Shown piece after piece: positions 34,666 through 42,483 of a stretch of 64,000 nucleotides of DNA. Within the stretch, counting starts at the first letter, position 1. The number at the start of each line of letters is the position of its first letter. Origin of the DNA: Candidatus Thermofonsia Clade 1 bacterium. Lineage in GTDB: Bacteria > Chloroflexota > Anaerolineae > Aggregatilineales > UBA2796. A model generated the notes under the pieces. The model was not told the DNA's origin, made no database searches, and worked only from the letters and a program-made list of their open reading frames with translations. The stretch is taken from assembly GCA_002794705.1 (NCBI GenBank), contig PGTK01000002.1, forward strand, positions 186,001-250,000. Direction: 5' to 3'. The position numbers were made by a program, and so were the translations under genes.

Positions 34666-35060
34666 TGTGAACGCACCTGTACATCATAGCGGCGCTGAGT
34701 CGTACGCCCATCAGGCAGCGTGGCGCGCACAGTCACGATCCAGTCGCCGCCCATTGTCCATTGGAATGGCACCACGTATTGCCCGTCGGCTGTACCGCCC
34801 TCTGCCTTGCCGTCCACTGGCACCATGCCTGCGTGCGTCATATCGCCGCGCACCTCAATCACAGCGCCTTGAATTGGCTCAGCGCGGGCATTTTTCAGCG
34901 TGAAGACAAGCACGTCTGAGCCGATGCGCAAGGGTCTATCGCTGTTCAGCCACTCCAATTGAATGTCGGGATCGGGCGTGGGCGTCGGTTGCGCCGATTG
35001 GCGGCAGGCGCTCAAGCTCAGCGCACATAGGATCAGCACAACGTGCAGGAAGCGACTCAT
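34662..35060 (-). CDS. YtkA/FixH-like lipoprotein
   Basis: A small lipoprotein of 132 residues. Signal peptide with lipobox LSAC near residue 19. The Ig-like domain carries 'GAVIEVRGDMTHAGMVPV' and ends 'WTMGGDWIVTVRATLPDGR', the pattern of YtkA-like/FixH domains, several of which have copper-related or cytochrome-oxidase assembly roles. The Met/His-rich 'DMTHAGM' could bind copper. It is translationally coupled (ATGA overlap) to the membrane Fe-S protein gene. Start at the ATG at 35060, after a GAGAG; a longer GTG start at 35078 adds six residues before the signal peptide. Confidence 0.8.
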   Translation of the reverse strand: MSRFLHVVLILCALSLSACRQSAQPTPTPDPDIQLEWLNSDRPLRIGSDVLVFTLKNARAEPIQGAVIEVRGDMTHAGMVPVDGKAEGGTADGQYVVPFQWTMGGDWIVTVRATLPDGRTTQRRYDVQVRSQ

Positions 35061-35150
35061 GACTCTCTCAATGGTCACTGCTGATAAAGTATATGTTCAT
35101 TTTAGCACAAGCAGAGCCGCCCTGCGATGAGCAGCCCCTAAACGCTCACT

Positions 35151-35930
35151 TCAGTCCCCGCTTTTGGGATCGCGCTCGCCCAAATATTCAACGATCTTAG
35201 CGTAGGCAGTGTTGATCGCCTGCATTCTCTCAGTTGCATCGGGCGCTTTGTTGTAATCGGGATGGAATTGCAACGCCAAGCGCCGATACTCGCGCTTGAC
35301 TGTCTCAAGGTCAGCATCGTAGGCAACGCCCAGCACGTCATAATGGTCGAAGATAGCGGCACGAGCGCTACGCTGCGGCTCACGGTGATGTCTACCGGCG
35401 CGCTGACGGCGCTCATAGTGCTGCGGCTCTGCGCCGAAAGTGGCAATGCGCCAAGTGCCATTCATAAAGCCGCCTTCAGTGCGCACGGTCTGGCAGTGCA
35501 GTGCTGCCATGTCTAGCGCTTCGCCATAGCGCACGTTGCGCCAAAGCGAGCCTTCCTCAGGCTCAAAATGAACAGGGAACAGCCATGCATTCTGCCCGTA
35601 ATTCTCAAAAGCGTAGATTTTATCGCCGTAGATATCCAGCAATACACTCATCCAATCGTAGGGCAGGTAGTGTTCGCCGTGTTCAGGCAGGAGCATGGCG
35701 CTCCAGAGGAAGAAGAGCGTGAAGCGTCCATTTGCGGCATTAGTCTCAAGGATTTCTTGGATGTAAGCGACGTCAATATCGCGCTCGATCAGGTGAATAG
35801 CGATCTGTTCGCCGCTGATCAGGTCTATCAGCACCACATCGAAGCCGTCATGCAGCACGCCCTTGACAATCGGCGCGGCATACAGTTCGTTGATCAGGTG
35901 CTGATTGACCCAGTTGATGTTAATGCGCAT
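35151..35930 (-). CDS. Protein with C-terminal J-domain (DnaJ-like)
   Basis: A 259-residue cytosolic protein. The last 70 residues form a J-domain ('DHYDVLGVAYDADLETVKRE', 'FHPDYNK' with the HPD that stimulates Hsp70). The N-terminal 165 residues are not a family I recognise; they are rich in aromatic residues and read like a globular alpha/beta domain ('MRININWVNQHLINELYAAP', 'LPYDWMSVLLDIYGDKIYAF'). A basic linker with several Arg/His lies between. There is no DnaJ zinc-finger or C-terminal substrate domain, so it is a specialised co-chaperone. No dnaK is beside it. Confidence 0.8.
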   Translation of the reverse strand: MRININWVNQHLINELYAAPIVKGVLHDGFDVVLIDLISGEQIAIHLIERDIDVAYIQEILETNAANGRFTLFFLWSAMLLPEHGEHYLPYDWMSVLLDIYGDKIYAFENYGQNAWLFPVHFEPEEGSLWRNVRYGEALDMAALHCQTVRTEGGFMNGTWRIATFGAEPQHYERRQRAGRHHREPQRSARAAIFDHYDVLGVAYDADLETVKREYRRLALQFHPDYNKAPDATERMQAINTAYAKIVEYLGERDPKSGD

Positions 35931-36089
35931 GGCTCAGGCACTCAAAAACTCCCGACGGTACGGTAAAGTGTAAACAAAGGCGCGCTGTTCGGCAATGCGA
36001 GCGCTACTTGTGCAATCAGACCATTGCCCGAGCAAACGTTCAGCACTAATTTTAAGATACCGCAAATTTTGCTGGAAAGGATCACTTTT

Positions 36090-37886
36090 ATGTTACGGAA
36101 AGTGCTTTTGGCTGCTTCAGCAGTGGCGCTGTGCCTGATGCTGAGCAGCCCAGCGACCGCACAGGACGGCGCAGGGGCTACAGCGCGCGGCACAGGCGGT
36201 GCTGTGGCAAGCGTGGATGAGCGCGCCTCACAGATCGGCATTGATGTGCTGAAGGCAGGCGGCAACGCCGTAGATGCAGCTGTGGCGGTCATGGCAGCAC
36301 TCGGCTTCATTGAGCCGTACTCATGCGGCATTGGCGGTGGCGGCTTCATGGTCATCTACTGGAAAGAGACGGGCGAGGTCATCACCATTGATGGGCGTGA
36401 GACTGCGCCGCTCTCCGCAAACGTGAAAATGTTTGAAGACCCCGATAATCCCGGTAACAATCTGCCTTTTGCGCCGAATCGAATCAGCAATGGTGCAGCT
36501 GTGGGCGTGCCGGGCACCGTGGCGCTCTGGGCGCGGGCGCTAGAGCGCTATGGCACGAAGTCATTGGCTGAGCTATTAGCGCCGACCATTGCTTTGGCGG
36601 AGAACGGCATTGAGGTAGACGCCGTCTTTGCGGCACAAACAGAACAGAACAAGGCACGCTTTGCGGCATTCACCTCAACAGCTGAGGTGTACTTGGTCAA
36701 TGGCGAGGCGCCCGCCGTTGGCTCGATTCATCGCAATCCCGATCTGGCTAAGACCTACCGCCTGATCGCCGAAGGCGGCGTGCGTGCCTTCTATCGCGGC
36801 GAGATCGCCGAGGCAATCGTCAAGACCGTTCAAAATCCGCCCACTGTGCCGAACCCGCCTTTCCGCGTCATCAGTGGCGGCATGACCCTTGCCGATTTGA
36901 GCGCCTACGACGCCATTGTGCGCCGTCCCGTCGTCACCGACTATCGCGGACATAAGGTCTACGGCATGGGCTTGCCCAGCAGCGGCGGTATTACGCCTGC
37001 CCAAGTCCTAAACATCATTGAAGGCTACGACCTGAAGAATATTGACCGTGCGCAGGCATGGCACTATGTAATCGAGGCAATGCGCCTCGCCTACGCAGAT
37101 CGCGGCGCCTTCTTAGGCGACCCTGAGTATGTAGATGCGCCGTTGACGGGCTTGCTCAGCAAAGAATACGCGGCACAGCGCCGTGCACTGATCGGGGAGC
37201 GGGCGCCTGAGAATGTAGTAGATTTTCGCGCCAGAGCGGGCGATCCGCTGCCTTTCCAGAAGGATACCAGCCCAAGCCGCACAGCCGATAACGTCGAAGT
37301 GACCTTCAGCGACGCTATCGGCGGCTCCACCACGCACCTGACCGTTGCCGATAAAGACGGCAATGTGGTGAGCGTGACCTTCACCATTGAGTCAATCGGC
37401 GGTTCGGGCATTGTGGTGCCGGGCTACGGCTTCCTGCTCAACAACGAGCTGACCGACTTTGATCTCGCCGATCCACATCCCAATAGCCCTGAGCCGGGCA
37501 AACGTCCGCGCAGCAGCATGGGCCCGACTATCGTGATCGCGCCTGATGGCACAGTTATGGCCTTTGGTTCGCCAGGCGGCGCTACGATCATCACCACTGT
37601 GCTGACCATTGCCGTGAACATGATTGATTTCGGCTTATCGCTGGATGAGGCAATTGCCGCGCCGCGAATCTCGCAGCGCAACACGGGCTTCACCCAAGTG
37701 GATAGCAAATTTGAGGAGTCTGATCTGGGCAAGGCGCTGATCGCGCTCGGTCACGAGCTGCGCGGCGTGGCAGAGATCGGCGCGGCAACGGGCATTGTGG
37801 TCAAGCCTGATGGCACGATGTTAGCCGCTGCAGAGCCTCAGCGGCGCGGTGGCGGCGCGGCAATGGTGGTACAGTCCGCCAACTAG
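36090..37886 (+). CDS. ggt: Gamma-glutamyltransferase (glutathione hydrolase family)
   Basis: Exported Ntn-hydrolase of 598 residues, made as a precursor that cuts itself. Signal peptide at the N-terminus (KVLLAASAVALCLMLSSPATA, cleaved after TAQ). Family features: 'ASVDERASQIGIDVLKAGGN', 'GGGGFMVIYW', the autocleavage site with the nucleophile Thr in 'GGSTTHLTVADKDGNVVS', the 'SSMGPTIV' oxyanion region and 'GSPGGATIITTVLTI'. The chosen start is ATG 36090, preceded by AAAGGATC; an upstream in-frame start adds 22 residues that are not signal-like. Acts in the periplasm or outside on glutathione-like gamma-glutamyl compounds. Confidence 0.93.
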   Translation: MLRKVLLAASAVALCLMLSSPATAQDGAGATARGTGGAVASVDERASQIGIDVLKAGGNAVDAAVAVMAALGFIEPYSCGIGGGGFMVIYWKETGEVITIDGRETAPLSANVKMFEDPDNPGNNLPFAPNRISNGAAVGVPGTVALWARALERYGTKSLAELLAPTIALAENGIEVDAVFAAQTEQNKARFAAFTSTAEVYLVNGEAPAVGSIHRNPDLAKTYRLIAEGGVRAFYRGEIAEAIVKTVQNPPTVPNPPFRVISGGMTLADLSAYDAIVRRPVVTDYRGHKVYGMGLPSSGGITPAQVLNIIEGYDLKNIDRAQAWHYVIEAMRLAYADRGAFLGDPEYVDAPLTGLLSKEYAAQRRALIGERAPENVVDFRARAGDPLPFQKDTSPSRTADNVEVTFSDAIGGSTTHLTVADKDGNVVSVTFTIESIGGSGIVVPGYGFLLNNELTDFDLADPHPNSPEPGKRPRSSMGPTIVIAPDGTVMAFGSPGGATIITTVLTIAVNMIDFGLSLDEAIAAPRISQRNTGFTQVDSKFEESDLGKALIALGHELRGVAEIGAATGIVVKPDGTMLAAAEPQRRGGGAAMVVQSAN

Positions 37887-37895
37887 CGCGCTCAC

Positions 37896-37921
37896 GGCAT
37901 GGACTCGCACGAGTCCATGCC
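37896..37921. terminator. Perfect 12-bp hairpin between convergent genes
   Basis: GGCATGGACTCG (37896-37907) and its exact complement (37910-37921) with a two-base gap. It lies between the convergent ggt and LutA-like genes and is symmetric, so it may end transcription in both directions. T-runs are weak. Confidence 0.6.
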
Positions 37922-37930
37922 ACTTTCTGC

Positions 37931-38701
37931 TCACAGGCGCCCCGCCAGCACCTCCGCCACGTGATAGACGCGCACGGTGCTCCCTTTGCGGCTCAATCCG
38001 CCGTTGATGTGCGTCAAGCAGCTGGCATCGCAGGTCACCACAGCGTCAATCGGGCTAGAGAGTATGCTCTGCACTTTCTCATCTAGCATAGCGCCGCTGA
38101 TCTCAGGCATTTTCACGGCGAACAAGCCGCCAAAGCCGCAGCAGCGATCCGAATTGGGCATTTCAACGACCGTCAAGTTGCCGATATTGGCTAAGAGCGC
38201 ACGCGGCTGGCGCTGAATGCCCAATCCGCGCAAGCCATGACAAGAATCGTGCATGGCGACTGTGCGCGGCTGTGCCAAGCGCACGCCCAGATCAGCGATT
38301 CCTAGCCCGTCTACCAGAAATTCGGTCAGCTCCCACGTGATACTGGCAAGGCGCTCTGCCTGCGGCAGCAGGACAGGATCGTCGGCAAACAATTCGGGAT
38401 AATAATGGCGCACCATTGCAGCGCAAGAGCCGCTCGGCGTCACGATCAGCTCTGAGTCGGCGAAGGCGCGCAGGAATTGCCGCGCCACTTGCCGCGCCTC
38501 AGCGCGATAGCCGCCATTGAAGCCGAGTTGCCCGCAGCAAGTCTGTGCCATGGGGAAATCCACGCTGCAGCCGACGCGCTCCAGCACCTCAACGGCTGCC
38601 ATGCCGCTGTGCGGATAGATCATGTCCACAATGCAGGTCACAAAAAAAGAGACGCGCTTGCCGCGCACTTCAGGGCGCTGTATGGGAGTATGTCCGCTCA
38701 T
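37931..38701 (-). CDS. LutA/GlcF-like (Fe-S)-binding CCG-domain protein
   Basis: A protein of 256 residues with two cysteine-rich CCG domains, as in LutA/YkgE (lactate oxidation) and GlcF. First domain: 'FFVTCIVDMIYPHSGM', 'AQTCCGQLGFN'; second: 'AMHDSCHGLRGLG', 'NSDRCCGFGG' and 'VTCDASCLTHI'. It would carry an Fe-S cluster in a lactate/glycolate-type oxidase complex. LutB and LutC are not beside it, so the partners are elsewhere. Start placed at ATG 38701, as the in-frame sequence upstream is not conserved in character; its SD is weak. Confidence 0.85.
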   Translation of the reverse strand: MSGHTPIQRPEVRGKRVSFFVTCIVDMIYPHSGMAAVEVLERVGCSVDFPMAQTCCGQLGFNGGYRAEARQVARQFLRAFADSELIVTPSGSCAAMVRHYYPELFADDPVLLPQAERLASITWELTEFLVDGLGIADLGVRLAQPRTVAMHDSCHGLRGLGIQRQPRALLANIGNLTVVEMPNSDRCCGFGGLFAVKMPEISGAMLDEKVQSILSSPIDAVVTCDASCLTHINGGLSRKGSTVRVYHVAEVLAGRL

Positions 38702-38865
38702 AAAAAGAAACTCTGCTGAACTTTTGGACGAGTCTAGAGCGAAAGGCGGCGTTCGGCAAGAAAAACTAAAAGACGCATGTCCCAGCATTGCCCTGCAAGC
38801 CGAACATCTCGCGGTGGAGCGTCACAAGCTCATTCTCAAGCGCCTCGAAAGTCTTTTTTCTGCAT

Positions 38866-39687
38866 TCACTCCCAACCTTTCATGATTTTGATGAGTGCCA
38901 AGCGCGGATCGCCGATGCGGTCGCCGAAGTCGAAGATGTCGCGCATACGCTCATAGATATCCTGTAGGTGGCGCTGCACTGTGCGCTCCGAGAGCGAAAG
39001 CAGGTCAGCGATCTGTGCGTTGCTGTAGTCATCATGCAGGGCAAGCACGTTCGCCACGCGGCGCTGCGTGTCGGTCAGGCGCGAAAGCAGCATCTCTTTG
39101 CGATTCAGGCGGCGCTTCAAATACTCGATGATGTCATCCCGCGTCAGTGCCTCAAGCGTGGTCGGTGCAAAGCGCGAGGGCAAAAACGGCATCAGCGTGA
39201 CCTGAATCCGTTCGCGCTCTACGGGCGATACATGCCAGGCACCGCGCTGTATGATATCCTGCGGCGTCAAGACAGTCCAGACGGCGTCATGTTCATCCAG
39301 CAAGAGCGAGGCGGCATAGACGGCGTAAACGCTCATTGCCTTACGCCCGCCGGCAATCATCAAATGCACGTTATAGCCGCTCTGTTTGTAGTGCAAGAGC
39401 GCGTCCAGCACGCCGTAGAAATACGCCTCAGCAGCGCTCTCATCTTCAATGTCCAGAAGTGGCGAGCCGTCTAGGGCGCGCACCTCATGCAGCCGAACGG
39501 GCAACTCAGGGTAAGCACGCGCCAACTCAGCGCGCAGCTCGCGCAATGACTCAGCAATGCCGGAACGGACCGAGTCCGTGTGCAGCAAGCCGATCTGTTC
39601 ATAGGCGTAGCGCAGGCGCAAGTTATCAAGAGCGACCGTGATCGCCTGCGGGCGCTGTCCGATAGTAGCGAGGTGGATGTAGCGCAT
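38866..39687 (-). CDS. CARF-like (NE0113-type) domain fused to LuxR-type HTH
   Basis: A 273-residue two-domain protein. Residues 1-170 look like the CRISPR-associated CARF/NE0113-type Rossmann fold: 'YIHLATIGQRPQAITVALD' at the start, 'LLHTDS', a conserved-looking 'HLMIAGGRKAMSVYAVYAAS' with GGRK at 113-116, and 'HVSPVERERI'. CARF domains bind cyclic oligoadenylate in type III CRISPR signalling, and NE0113 relatives can degrade it. Residues 204-250 are a LuxR/GerE-type helix-turn-helix ('LTDTQRRVANVLALHDDYSN', 'AQIADLLSLSERTVQRHLQD'). So it is a likely ligand-controlled transcription factor. A Csx15-like gene is next upstream. No cas gene or CRISPR array is in the window. Fold call is by motif, not alignment. 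Confidence 0.75.
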   Translation of the reverse strand: MRYIHLATIGQRPQAITVALDNLRLRYAYEQIGLLHTDSVRSGIAESLRELRAELARAYPELPVRLHEVRALDGSPLLDIEDESAAEAYFYGVLDALLHYKQSGYNVHLMIAGGRKAMSVYAVYAASLLLDEHDAVWTVLTPQDIIQRGAWHVSPVERERIQVTLMPFLPSRFAPTTLEALTRDDIIEYLKRRLNRKEMLLSRLTDTQRRVANVLALHDDYSNAQIADLLSLSERTVQRHLQDIYERMRDIFDFGDRIGDPRLALIKIMKGWE

Positions 39688-39839
39688 AGCTTAATCGTGT
39701 CCATAAACGGTGAGGAAGCTTCTCAGCTCAGTGTGAACGCTTTCTGCCACGTCGCTGCTCTCTTGCCAATTCGCCCTAGTATTTGTCAGGCTGCTTGTGC
39801 CTACCGTCAAACGATTGCGCATTCTTTTGCGCTCCCTAT

Positions 39840-40220
39840 CTAACGTCTTGTGCGTGCGGCGGTGCGCACCTGATCCAAGTTGATGATCTCTGCCAGCTCA
39901 AACGCGCTGACTAAGGCATTCGCCACAGGCTTGAGCCGTACGATGGTCGGGAAGCGTCCGCTGCGACCATGTAGCTCAGCCAACAGCACAGCCGCGATGA
40001 AATTGAGCGAAGGCAGCACCAAGAGCCACGCCTCAGTCTGCCATTGTTCTGAGCTGATCCCCAAGCTATCCAGCAACGCGATCACCTGTGGCACAAAAGG
40101 TTGCTCTGTATCAAATTGAACGCGAACGTCGCGTATACCGCCTATCTTCCCGCCTATTTGCGCCTCGATTTGTGCGATTTGCTCAGACGTAAGCGGATGT
40201 GAAAAGTTGATAATCTGCAT
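39840..40220 (-). CDS. Csx15-like small protein
   Basis: A 126-residue protein that reads like the Csx15 family of CRISPR-associated accessory proteins: it opens 'MQIINFSHPLTSEQIAQIEA', continues 'VRVQFDTEQPFVPQVIALLD', 'LGISSEQWQTEAWLLVLP', 'LLAELHGRSGRFPTIVRLKP' and ends 'ELAEIINLDQVR'. The role of Csx15 is not well known; it is found near type III systems. The start is ATG 40220 with AGAAGAG upstream; a TTG at 40238 adds six residues. It lies about 150 bases upstream of, and in the same direction as, the CARF-HTH gene. Identification rests on recall of the family and needs a profile search. Confidence 0.65.
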   Translation of the reverse strand: MQIINFSHPLTSEQIAQIEAQIGGKIGGIRDVRVQFDTEQPFVPQVIALLDSLGISSEQWQTEAWLLVLPSLNFIAAVLLAELHGRSGRFPTIVRLKPVANALVSAFELAEIINLDQVRTAARTRR

Positions 40221-40367
40221 GATGACTCTTCTAAACAAATTGGATGTTTGCCCGTCAAATCGGCAAGTCGGTCAGAGTATGCCATACGAAGGCAACTTGC
40301 GCATGAGTGCTGACGCGCAAGCATACCTGTGAGATGCAGCCGATATCTCTGAGGTAAAAGGGACTCT

Positions 40368-41567
40368 CTAGCGGCTGTAATTTTCACCAAAGACGCTCAC
40401 CAGCAGCTCGGCAATCCGTTCGCGGTCAATGGTGAGCAGCACCTCGCCGCGCACGTTCACAGCGCGGATGTAGCGCTCATCTAGCGTGGCAGTCTGAATG
40501 CTCTGCAGCGGGATATCTTTGGCGTACCACGCGAGGCTGAGGATTTGATCGAAGGTCAAGTCAGTGATGATGCCCTTGCTCAACTCGTTCCAGAGCGCAG
40601 GCGCCTGCAAGATCAGTCGAGGCAGCACGTCGCCGCGCAGCACCTGCTGCCGCACCGCCAAGATAACCTGCTGTTGACGGCGCGTGCGGTCAAAATCATC
40701 GGTCTGGTGGCGCGTGCGCGCATATTTCAAGGCAAGCGCGCCATCCATGACCTGCCTGCCTGCTGGGATGTAAAGCGGATCGTAGCCGAACGCCATATCA
40801 GGATATTCGTTATCAACGATCTCGCTCGGCACGTCAATGGTAATGCCGCCGATAGCATCAATGAAGCCGATCACTGCCTCAAAAGATAGCACAACATAAT
40901 GATCAATCGGGATGCCGAGATTGTACTGGATCGTCTCAGCGGTCAGGCGTGCGCCGTAGCCGGGACGCTCTAGTTCGCCCAGCACGTAGGCAGAGTTGAT
41001 CGGGTAGAGCGTCTCTGGACGGTTCGGGATCGGCACGCGCAAATCGCGGGGGAGGCTCAACAATCCCACGCGCTGAGTCGCAGGGTCAAGACTCAAGATG
41101 ATGAGCGTATCGGTGCGGAAGCCCGTGCCACGCTCGCCGGGTCGCTTATCCAAGCCCATCAATAAGATTGTCAAGCGTCGCTTGCCGTCCCACGCCTTCA
41201 GATTCAGCCCTTCGAGGTCTGCCATGCTGATCGGGCGCGCCGTAGCCTCCGCCATAGGATCAGCCGCAGACATCGAGTCACTCTGCAGCGGCGTGCTGAG
41301 CGCTATTGCCGTCCGACTGGGCGCGCTGTTGCCCGCTGAGAGCATTAACGTGGCGGCTGTGCCAAGCACGCCAACTAGGGCGAAGCCGATCACGACCCAA
41401 GTCCAGTCAAAGTGGGGCAGGCGGCGGTCGGCGCGGCGGCGCTCCACGCGCTGACGAGCGCGTCCGCGCTGGGCGGCGGGCGCACGCTCAGGTAGCTCCG
41501 CGCCAAGAGCAGGATTATACCAATGGCGGCGCGGCTTGCTGGTCAGTTTGCGCTTAGATTCAGGCAA
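40368..41567 (-). CDS. LCP (LytR-CpsA-Psr) family cell-wall ligase
   Basis: Membrane-anchored phosphotransferase that attaches undecaprenyl-linked polymers to peptidoglycan, or a related attenuator. The 399-residue protein has a basic cytosolic N-terminus, one membrane helix (about residues 55-75, 'WVVIGFALVGVLGTAATLML') and an outside LCP domain. The domain shows 'LTILLMGLDKRPGERGTGFR', 'TDTLIILSLDP', 'VGLLSLPRDLRVPIPN', 'PINSAYVLG', 'AIGGITIDVP' and 'KYARTRHQTDDFDRTRRQQ', with the Arg/Asp residues that bind the pyrophosphate. Fits the sugar-transferase and Fem genes in this window as envelope biogenesis. Confidence 0.93.
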   Translation of the reverse strand: MPESKRKLTSKPRRHWYNPALGAELPERAPAAQRGRARQRVERRRADRRLPHFDWTWVVIGFALVGVLGTAATLMLSAGNSAPSRTAIALSTPLQSDSMSAADPMAEATARPISMADLEGLNLKAWDGKRRLTILLMGLDKRPGERGTGFRTDTLIILSLDPATQRVGLLSLPRDLRVPIPNRPETLYPINSAYVLGELERPGYGARLTAETIQYNLGIPIDHYVVLSFEAVIGFIDAIGGITIDVPSEIVDNEYPDMAFGYDPLYIPAGRQVMDGALALKYARTRHQTDDFDRTRRQQQVILAVRQQVLRGDVLPRLILQAPALWNELSKGIITDLTFDQILSLAWYAKDIPLQSIQTATLDERYIRAVNVRGEVLLTIDRERIAELLVSVFGENYSR

Positions 41568-41659
41568 GGTCTTGTTCGCTCAACAGCGTAGATTTCATCG
41601 TACGGGCGTCAAGTGTAGCGCGTTTTCCATTTCTTGGGCAAGATTGCCTGATTGAACGA

Positions 41660-41688
41660 TTGACAAACTGTATCGGATCAGATAGCAT
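41660..41688 (+). promoter_or_regulatory. Promoter of tRNA-Cys
   Basis: TTGACA (41660-41665), 17-base spacer, TAGCAT (41683-41688). Predicted transcription start about 41695, five bases before the mature tRNA. Confidence 0.8.
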
Positions 41689-41699
41689 TATAGGCACAA

Positions 41700-41770
41700 G
41701 GCGTCGTAGCCAAGTGGCAAGGCAGAGGTCTGCAAAACCTTCACCGTGGGTTCGATTCCCACCGACGCCT
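41700..41770 (+). tRNA. tRNA-Cys (GCA)
   Basis: 71-base tRNA. The acceptor GGCGTCG (41700-41706) pairs with CGACGCC (41763-41769), the discriminator base is T (41770), as usual for tRNA-Cys. The anticodon is GCA inside CTGCAAA. TTCGATTC gives the T-loop. CCA is not encoded. It stands alone with its own promoter and terminator. Confidence 0.97.
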
Positions 41771-41778
41771 CAGCAAGA

Positions 41779-41801
41779 GCGCCCATGTCTGGGCGCTTTT
41801 T
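41779..41801 (+). terminator. Rho-independent terminator of tRNA-Cys
   Basis: GCGCCCA (41779-41785), four-base loop, TGGGCGC (41790-41796), then five T. Its end touches the stop of the convergent ccmB-like gene. Confidence 0.88.
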
Positions 41802-42481
41802 CATTCCTCCAGCACGTAATCGAAGAGCAAGTACGCCAAAGTCAGGAAGACAGCGCTCACTGACGCTAAGAGCAGCGGATAGGCGATCCACTCGCCCAGA
41901 GGCTGATCGTCCAGCACGCCATGCGCCGCATTGACCGAGGCGATGATGATCGGCAACGCCACAGGCAGCACTAGAATCGGCAGCGTGGTCTCGCGGGATC
42001 GCGCATAGACCGCCATGCTGCCCAAGAGCGTGCCAATCGCCGCGAAGCCGAGCGTGCCAAGAAAGGCGATCAGCAGCCAGCCCACGCGCAGCAGATTCGT
42101 ATTGAAGACGATGCTCAGGGCAAACGTGACCACTAGCGCCACGATCAGCGTGAACAGCCACGCGACCGCCAATTTGCCGAAGTACAGCGCCGAGCGCGGC
42201 ACAGGCGCTAGCGAGAGTCCGTCTAATGTGCCGCGATCATACTCAGCGGCAAGGCTGCGCCCGATCCCAAGTGTGCCTGCGAAGGTCACAGTGACCCACA
42301 GTGCCGCTGGCAAGGCGCCGCGCCGCGCCTCTGGACGGCTCTCCAGCGTGTAGTAAAAGACCATCACGGTCAGCACGGCGAATAAGCCCATGGCGCTGAT
42401 CAGCAGGCGGCTACGGAACTCTGTCCGTAAGTCTTTGGCGGCAATGGCAATGACGGCGCGGAAGAATGGCGTGCGGCGCAT
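41801..42481 (-). CDS. ccmB: Heme exporter CcmB-like permease, first copy
   Basis: Membrane permease subunit of an ABC heme exporter for cytochrome c maturation, 226 residues, six membrane spans. It opens 'TPFFRAVIAIAAKDLRTEFR', a form shared with the second copy at 62502, and has the CcmB-like 'GIGRSLAAEYDRGTLDGLSLAPVPRSALYFGKLA' region. Two bases separate it from ccmA, and this operon also includes a NYN-domain gene. It has no CcmC or CcmD, unlike the second cluster in this window. Specific function of each copy is unclear. Confidence 0.88.
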   Translation of the reverse strand: MRRTPFFRAVIAIAAKDLRTEFRSRLLISAMGLFAVLTVMVFYYTLESRPEARRGALPAALWVTVTFAGTLGIGRSLAAEYDRGTLDGLSLAPVPRSALYFGKLAVAWLFTLIVALVVTFALSIVFNTNLLRVGWLLIAFLGTLGFAAIGTLLGSMAVYARSRETTLPILVLPVALPIIIASVNAAHGVLDDQPLGEWIAYPLLLASVSAVFLTLAYLLFDYVLEE

Positions 42482-42483
42482 GA

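Noticed and set aside
38866..40367. Possible CRISPR array near the CARF and Csx15-like genes
   Set aside because: I read the intergenic stretches 38702-38865, 39688-39839 and 40221-40367 and saw no regularly spaced direct repeats.
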